Positions 59,954-64,000 of a DNA stretch of 64,000 nt are shown here, in pieces; position 1 is the stretch's first letter, and every line of letters starts with the position of its first letter. Both the position numbers and the translations under genes were made by a program. This stretch comes from CAYRNY01 sp964425755 (GTDB lineage Bacteria; Chloroflexota; Anaerolineae; Aggregatilineales; Aggregatilineaceae), in assembly GCA_964425755.1 (NCBI GenBank), contig CAYRNY010000003.1:1-64000 (forward strand), read 5' to 3'. Below the pieces are notes generated by a model. The model worked only from the letters and a program-made list of their open reading frames with translations. It was not told the origin of the DNA and made no database searches.

Positions 59954-62478
59954 CTACGTGGCCTGCGGACGCGTGTCTCTTGCGCGTGTGATGACGATGG
60001 ATCGCGCCCCATGATCCGCGCCTCGTCAAACGGTTTGACGATGAACTCGACGACCCCGTCTTCGTAATACCAGATCGGCGCGGCCTGCCCGTCCATCCGG
60101 ACCTGTTCCGGTTCGGTAGCAATGCCGATGACCTCAACGCGGACCTGCGAATACGGCGGCTGGTACCGTCCTGCTCGCCGCCAGGTGATGGTGAATTGCC
60201 TCGACGGTGAGAACCGGCACGTGAAGTATGACCAGCGATAATCACCGTCCTGGTAGGCCATGCCTTCGCCTGCATCCTCGTATAACGTGGTTTCACCGCT
60301 GCCCGCATAGACGCGCAAGCGCGTTTCCTCCAGCGGGTTCTCGCCCACATACTGCATCGGCGGCCACATCGGGATCACTTTGCCTGCGCGGGCGTATAGC
60401 GGCATTATGTCCAGCGGGGCGTTGACTGTCACGCTGCGCCCGCCCTCGATCAGGTGTCCGTCGTGGTATGCGTACCAGGCCCCGCGCGGCAGGTAAACTG
60501 TGCGCTGCGTTGCGCCCGGCTCAACCACCGGCGCGGCAAGCAGCGCATCCCCCAGCATGAACGCGTCGTTGATGTTGTACAACGCGTCATCGGACGGATC
60601 GGCCATGAACAACGGGCGTACAACCGGCATCCCGTGATGCGCGTTTTGCGCAAATACCGAATAGATGTACGGCAGCAGTTGGTAGCGCAGTTCCAGGTAG
60701 CGGCGGATGATCGTTTCATACGGCTCGCCGAAACTCCAGGGTTCCTGGGGACGGGTGCCCGCCATCGTGTGCGACCTGAAGTAAGGCAGCAAGCTGCCAA
60801 GCTGCATCCAACGCGTGAACAGCTCGCCGTCCGGCTCGTTGGCAAAACCGCCGATGTCCGGCCCGGTGAAAGCCAGCCCGGAAAGTCCTGCGTTCAACAC
60901 CATGCTGATGCTCAGGCGTAGATGGTCCCATGTCGCTTCGTTATCGCCCGTCCATGAAGATGCATAACGCTGCCCGCCTGCATAGGTCGCGCGCGTCATG
61001 ACAAACGGACGCTTGTCCGGGCGTTCCTTGAGCGTTGCCTCGCGTGTTGCGCGTGACATCAGCATCCCGTAGACGTTGTGCCCGCCGCCTGCGTGGGTGT
61101 TCCCCATGCCTTCCCAGCCGTGAACGGCACAATCCGGCAGCGTCGCGCCGCGCTGCAGCGTGATGACCGCCGGCTCGTTCATGTCGTTCCACAACCCCGC
61201 GAATCCGGCTTGCAACAACGTACGGACGTGTGCGGCCCACCATGCCCGCATGCGCGCGCGGGTGAAGTCGGGAAACTGGCACGGGCCGGGCCACACCGGG
61301 GCGATGACGGGCGTACCGTCCGGGTAACTCAAAAACATATCCTCGCGCTTGCCGTCAACATACACGGGGTAGCTGTCGTCGACTTTGATACCCGGATCGA
61401 TGATCGCTACGGATTTAAACCCCTGCGCTTCCAGGTCGGCCAGCAGGTTCGGCAGCAAGGGAAAACGCGTCCGATCCCAGGTGAAGGTACGGTAGCCGTC
61501 CATGTAGTCGATATCGAAATACAGCGCATCACACGGCAGCTTGCGCGCCCGGAATTGCTCGGCCAACTCGCGGTAGGTCTGCTCCGAGTCGTATCCCCAG
61601 CGTGACTGGTGATAGCCCAGCGCCCATAGGGGCGGCAGCGGCATCCGCCCGGTGAGTCGGCTGTAATGTTTGAGGACATCCGCGATCGTTTGGCCGGCGA
61701 AGATGTAAAAACATAGCTCCCCCGTTTCGGCGAAAAACGTCATCGTTTTCGGGTCTTCCGCGCCGATGTCTACATAGCCACGCGCGGGGTTGTCCCATAG
61801 CACGCCGAACGCGAGGTCCGGATGCCGCCCTACATACAGCGGGATGCTGTAATATACCGGGTCGTCGCCGCGCGCATATCCCGGCAGTGGATCGCTGTTC
61901 CACAACGCCCAGCGTCTACCGCGCAAGTCGAGATCGCTGGCGCGCTGGCCCAGGCCGTAGGCGCGTTCGTCGGGGGGCAGCTTGCGCGTCCAGCGTATGT
62001 GGTTGCCGCGCCATGCCAGTCCTTGCGCGTCCTCGCTGATCGTGATGCCTTCAGGCGTCAGAAACGCGAGTTTTCCCGTTTCTTTGGTCACGCGGCAGAC
62101 CAGGTGTTCCGTGCCAAGCATGACGTGCTGCGCGCCGTTCTTGAACTGGACGCGCGGGTCCGACCAGTCACTCATTTCGACCGCGTAGGAGAAGGGCGGC
62201 GAGAATGTGGGATCGCTGTGCATCCGCACGCGCAGGATTTCCGGTGCGAGGAACTGCAGCTCCACGAAACCCTGTTCCGCGTGTAACACAGCGCCGTGTG
62301 AGTACGGTTCGGCGGATATGATCGATCCGGGTGTCTGAAACGGGCCGCGCGGCTTCTTGGGGGCGTAACGACGATCCATCCTGCGCCGGACGCGCCGGTA
62401 ATTCGCTGCCCGCAGCGCTGCCTGCCAGCCCAGCCCGCGTGCTACCTGTATGAGCGATTTTAGTGTCGCAAGTGGCAT
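59950..62478 (-). CDS. Glycoside hydrolase family 31 alpha-glucosidase-type enzyme
   Basis: 842 residues from the ATG at 62478, chosen for AGGA 8 bases upstream; the ATG at 62487 sits too close to it. GH31 order: N-terminal beta domain (about 50-240), then the catalytic barrel with PLPPLWALGYHQSRWGYDSEQTYRELAEQFR, LYFDIDYMDGYRTFTWD, nucleophile Asp in GLWNDMNEPAVI (about 431) and acid/base Asp in SSWTGDNEATWDHLR (about 510), then C-terminal beta domains with the DUF5110-like end. No signal peptide, so cytoplasmic. Retaining exo-hydrolysis of alpha-linked glucosides or xylosides; the substrate is not fixed by sequence. Confidence 0.94.
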   Translation of the reverse strand: MPLATLKSLIQVARGLGWQAALRAANYRRVRRRMDRRYAPKKPRGPFQTPGSIISAEPYSHGAVLHAEQGFVELQFLAPEILRVRMHSDPTFSPPFSYAVEMSDWSDPRVQFKNGAQHVMLGTEHLVCRVTKETGKLAFLTPEGITISEDAQGLAWRGNHIRWTRKLPPDERAYGLGQRASDLDLRGRRWALWNSDPLPGYARGDDPVYYSIPLYVGRHPDLAFGVLWDNPARGYVDIGAEDPKTMTFFAETGELCFYIFAGQTIADVLKHYSRLTGRMPLPPLWALGYHQSRWGYDSEQTYRELAEQFRARKLPCDALYFDIDYMDGYRTFTWDRTRFPLLPNLLADLEAQGFKSVAIIDPGIKVDDSYPVYVDGKREDMFLSYPDGTPVIAPVWPGPCQFPDFTRARMRAWWAAHVRTLLQAGFAGLWNDMNEPAVITLQRGATLPDCAVHGWEGMGNTHAGGGHNVYGMLMSRATREATLKERPDKRPFVMTRATYAGGQRYASSWTGDNEATWDHLRLSISMVLNAGLSGLAFTGPDIGGFANEPDGELFTRWMQLGSLLPYFRSHTMAGTRPQEPWSFGEPYETIIRRYLELRYQLLPYIYSVFAQNAHHGMPVVRPLFMADPSDDALYNINDAFMLGDALLAAPVVEPGATQRTVYLPRGAWYAYHDGHLIEGGRSVTVNAPLDIMPLYARAGKVIPMWPPMQYVGENPLEETRLRVYAGSGETTLYEDAGEGMAYQDGDYRWSYFTCRFSPSRQFTITWRRAGRYQPPYSQVRVEVIGIATEPEQVRMDGQAAPIWYYEDGVVEFIVKPFDEARIMGRDPSSSHAQETRVRRPRS

Positions 62479-62616
62479 AACCAGCATCCTGTGTGCTTAG
62501 AGGATAGATCGCAGTCTTCAATGATAACGTAGGCCGCCCGAACGGGGAAATCTGCGCCAGGGTGTTGAATGGAATGCTGGAAGCACGCGCCGTCCAGTTC
62601 AGCAGCGTGCAGCAAC

Positions 62617-62644
62617 AAAAAAAACGCCCACCGCCAGGTGGACG
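62617..62644 (-). terminator. Rho-independent terminator of tRNA-Lys
   Basis: On the minus strand an 8-bp stem CGTCCACC/GGTGGGCG (one G-T pair), loop TGGC, then TTTTTTTT. It starts 8 bases after the tRNA 3' end. Confidence 0.9.
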
Positions 62645-62652
62645 TTCGCAGG

Positions 62653-62726
62653 TGACCCTGAGAGGACTCGAACCTCTAACCAATTGATTAAGAGTCAACT
62701 GCTCTGCCAAATTGAGCTACAGGGCC
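62653..62726 (-). tRNA. tRNA-Lys (anticodon CTT)
   Basis: Minus-strand cloverleaf: acceptor GGCCCTG/CAGGGTC (one G-T), D arm GCTC/GAGC, anticodon stem GTTGA/TCAAT around CTCTTAA (anticodon CTT), and T arm AGAGG-TTCGAGT-CCTCT. The 3' CCA is not encoded (CC then T follows the discriminator A), unlike the tRNA-Arg at the left end. Confidence 0.95.
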
Positions 62727-62896
62727 ACTTCATTTGCGAGTTTATTTTTACCACAACTTGAGGATCAGGTCAACGGTTTTTTGACCGGCGAAGCGGTTGT
62801 TAGGGCGATCGCGATTCGCGTGTTATGCTAGGCACAATACTGTATGGGCCTTTCCGCTGCTGAAATAGTGTTTTTGGGTACGAACAGGAGTTCTGT

Positions 62897-64000
62897 ATGT
62901 TTGAGACATTTGATCAGGCGCGTTACCACATCCACGAGCACGGCTTCAAGATGGTGGATTTCAAATTCTCCGATCTATGGGGCCGCTGGCATCACCTGAC
63001 GGTGCCCGCCAGCCAGTTTACGCTGGAGCTCATGGAGTCTGGCATCGGGTTCGACGGCTCCTCGGTGGGGTTGAAAAACGTCAAGGCGGGTGATATGGTG
63101 TTGGTCCCGGATCTGTCGACCGGGTTTCCCGATCCGTTTTGGGAAATGCCAACCTACAGTTTCATCTGCACCACGCTCGAAGCTGACACCCACGCCGTGT
63201 TCACCAACGATCCGCGCAATATCGCGATCCGTGCGGAAGCGTATCTGCGCGAGACTGGGATCGCGGATGAGAGTCTTTGGGGGCCGGAGTTCGAGTTCTA
63301 TGTATTCGACGACGTGGCGTATGATAACGGGGTGAACCGGGCCAGCTATCACTTGCATTCCAACGAAGCGGACTGGAACAGTGCCGATGGCGGCCACGGG
63401 CATTACATCCCGCTGCACGGTGGCTATCATGCCATCCCACCCAAAGATCACCTGTATAACCTGCGCGCGCATATCTCGCTGCATCTGGAAGATATGGGCG
63501 TGCCGGTCAAGTACCATCACCACGAGGTCGGTGGGCCGGGGCAGGCTGAGATCGAAACGCCGATGATGGGGTTGGTACGTGCGGGTGACGCGTCGATGCT
63601 GATCAAGTATGTCACCAAGATGACGGCAGTGCAGAATGGGCAAACGGCGACCTTCATGCCCAAGCCGCTGTATGGTGAAGCGGGCAGCGGGATGCACTTT
63701 CACCAGCAGCTATTCAGCGACAAGACTAACCTGTTCTACGATCCGCAAGGTTACGGCAGCCTGAGCGACCTCGCGCGGTTCTACATTGGCGGTTTGCTCA
63801 AGCACGGCGCGGCGTTGCTCGCGCTGACCAACCCCAGCACGAACTCCTACCGCCGCCTCGTGCCGGGGTTTGAAGCGCCGGTTAACGCGTTCTACTCGCT
63901 GGGCAACCGCAGCGCCGCGATCCGTATCCCGAAGTACGCCACACAGCCGGATGCGGCGCGGATGGAGTTCCGCCCGCCGGATGCGACGTGCAACGTCTAT
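62897..64000 (+). CDS. glnA: Glutamine synthetase, 5' part (runs off the window)
   Basis: 368 codons present of an expected 440-470; the reading frame is open to the last base. ATG at 62897 with CAGGAG 6 bases upstream. Signatures: GFDGSSVGL, GPEFEFYVFD (metal Glu), HHEVGGPGQAEIE, GSGMHFHQQLF (ATP/Glu site), LTNPSTNSYRRLVPGFEAPVN and RSAAIRIPKY. It condenses glutamate and ammonia into glutamine using ATP. The missing part would carry the C-terminal segment including any adenylylation Tyr, so regulation cannot be judged here. Confidence 0.97.
   Translation, partial: MFETFDQARYHIHEHGFKMVDFKFSDLWGRWHHLTVPASQFTLELMESGIGFDGSSVGLKNVKAGDMVLVPDLSTGFPDPFWEMPTYSFICTTLEADTHAVFTNDPRNIAIRAEAYLRETGIADESLWGPEFEFYVFDDVAYDNGVNRASYHLHSNEADWNSADGGHGHYIPLHGGYHAIPPKDHLYNLRAHISLHLEDMGVPVKYHHHEVGGPGQAEIETPMMGLVRAGDASMLIKYVTKMTAVQNGQTATFMPKPLYGEAGSGMHFHQQLFSDKTNLFYDPQGYGSLSDLARFYIGGLLKHGAALLALTNPSTNSYRRLVPGFEAPVNAFYSLGNRSAAIRIPKYATQPDAARMEFRPPDATCNVY

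Noticed and set aside
1..64000. CRISPR arrays, insertion sequences, integrases, toxin-antitoxin pairs or prophage genes
   Set aside because: I found no spaced direct-repeat array and no transposase, integrase or phage protein among the recognisable genes.

Overview
The window is a GC-rich, densely packed bacterial chromosome segment with about 59 protein genes, two tRNA genes (Arg-ACG at the left edge, Lys-CTT near the right edge), and no rRNA, CRISPR array, transposase or phage gene that I could recognise. The gene content suggests a Chloroflexota bacterium, probably of the Anaerolineae type. The reasons are large YfhO-like and GT-C-like membrane proteins, a NACHT-HEAT protein, a lipoprotein with repeats containing TW-P-D and GC-PG motifs, a DHH-CBS-poly(A)polymerase fusion, a RIO kinase, a TrmB regulator, a split FeoB and many GAF-type histidine kinases. 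This taxonomic call is inference, because no marker such as 16S is present.

Layout. 0-4 kb: tRNA-Arg, two unrecognised membrane-anchored proteins, a GAF-PAS histidine kinase and a converging single-domain response regulator. 4-7.3 kb (minus): a NitT/TauT/ThiXYZ-type ABC importer preceded by a DUF2007 protein. 7.4-11.5 kb (minus): cyclophilin, M20 dipeptidase, adenosine-specific kinase family protein, a small membrane protein and a CoaE fused to a C-terminal GNAT-like region. 11.7-15.4 kb (plus): a strong promoter with a 21-codon leader ORF, RIO kinase, DegV protein and aldo/keto reductase. 15.5-23.3 kb (plus): a complete branched-chain amino acid ABC system (binding protein, two unusually long permeases, two ATPases) ending in a small lipoprotein; the binding-protein gene has a structured leader. 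23.4-28 kb (minus): feoA-feoB(GTPase)-feoB(membrane) with a DtxR/MntR-like palindrome inside its promoter, a ZIP metal transporter and a TrmB regulator. 28-37.7 kb (plus): UbiA prenyltransferase, receiver protein coupled to a divergent isocitrate/isopropylmalate dehydrogenase homologue, DHH-CBS-PAP protein, cupin, CcdA-TlpA fusion and DUF2085 protein. 37.8-42.7 kb (minus): two OmpR-type regulators, a large multi-GAF kinase with a degenerate receiver, and a PspA-like protein. 42.9-46 kb (plus): pgeF-yggS-yggT-yggU (the ylm group without sepF) and a repeat lipoprotein. 46.1-49.4 kb (minus): NACHT-HEAT NTPase and zinc-ribbon coiled-coil protein. 49.4-58.4 kb (plus): a tightly overlapping operon of four big polytopic membrane proteins in A-B-A-B order plus a GT2 glycosyltransferase, facing a further GT-C-like membrane protein. 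59.5-64 kb: alkyltransferase-like protein, GH31 glycosidase, tRNA-Lys and the 5' part of glutamine synthetase.

Most of this is housekeeping transport, sensing and envelope biology. The features I consider least explained are the A-B-A-B membrane-protein/glycosyltransferase operon, the NACHT-HEAT protein with a charged helix inserted between its Walker motifs, the two short leader ORFs with strong Shine-Dalgarno sequences, and the metal-box promoter of the split feo operon.
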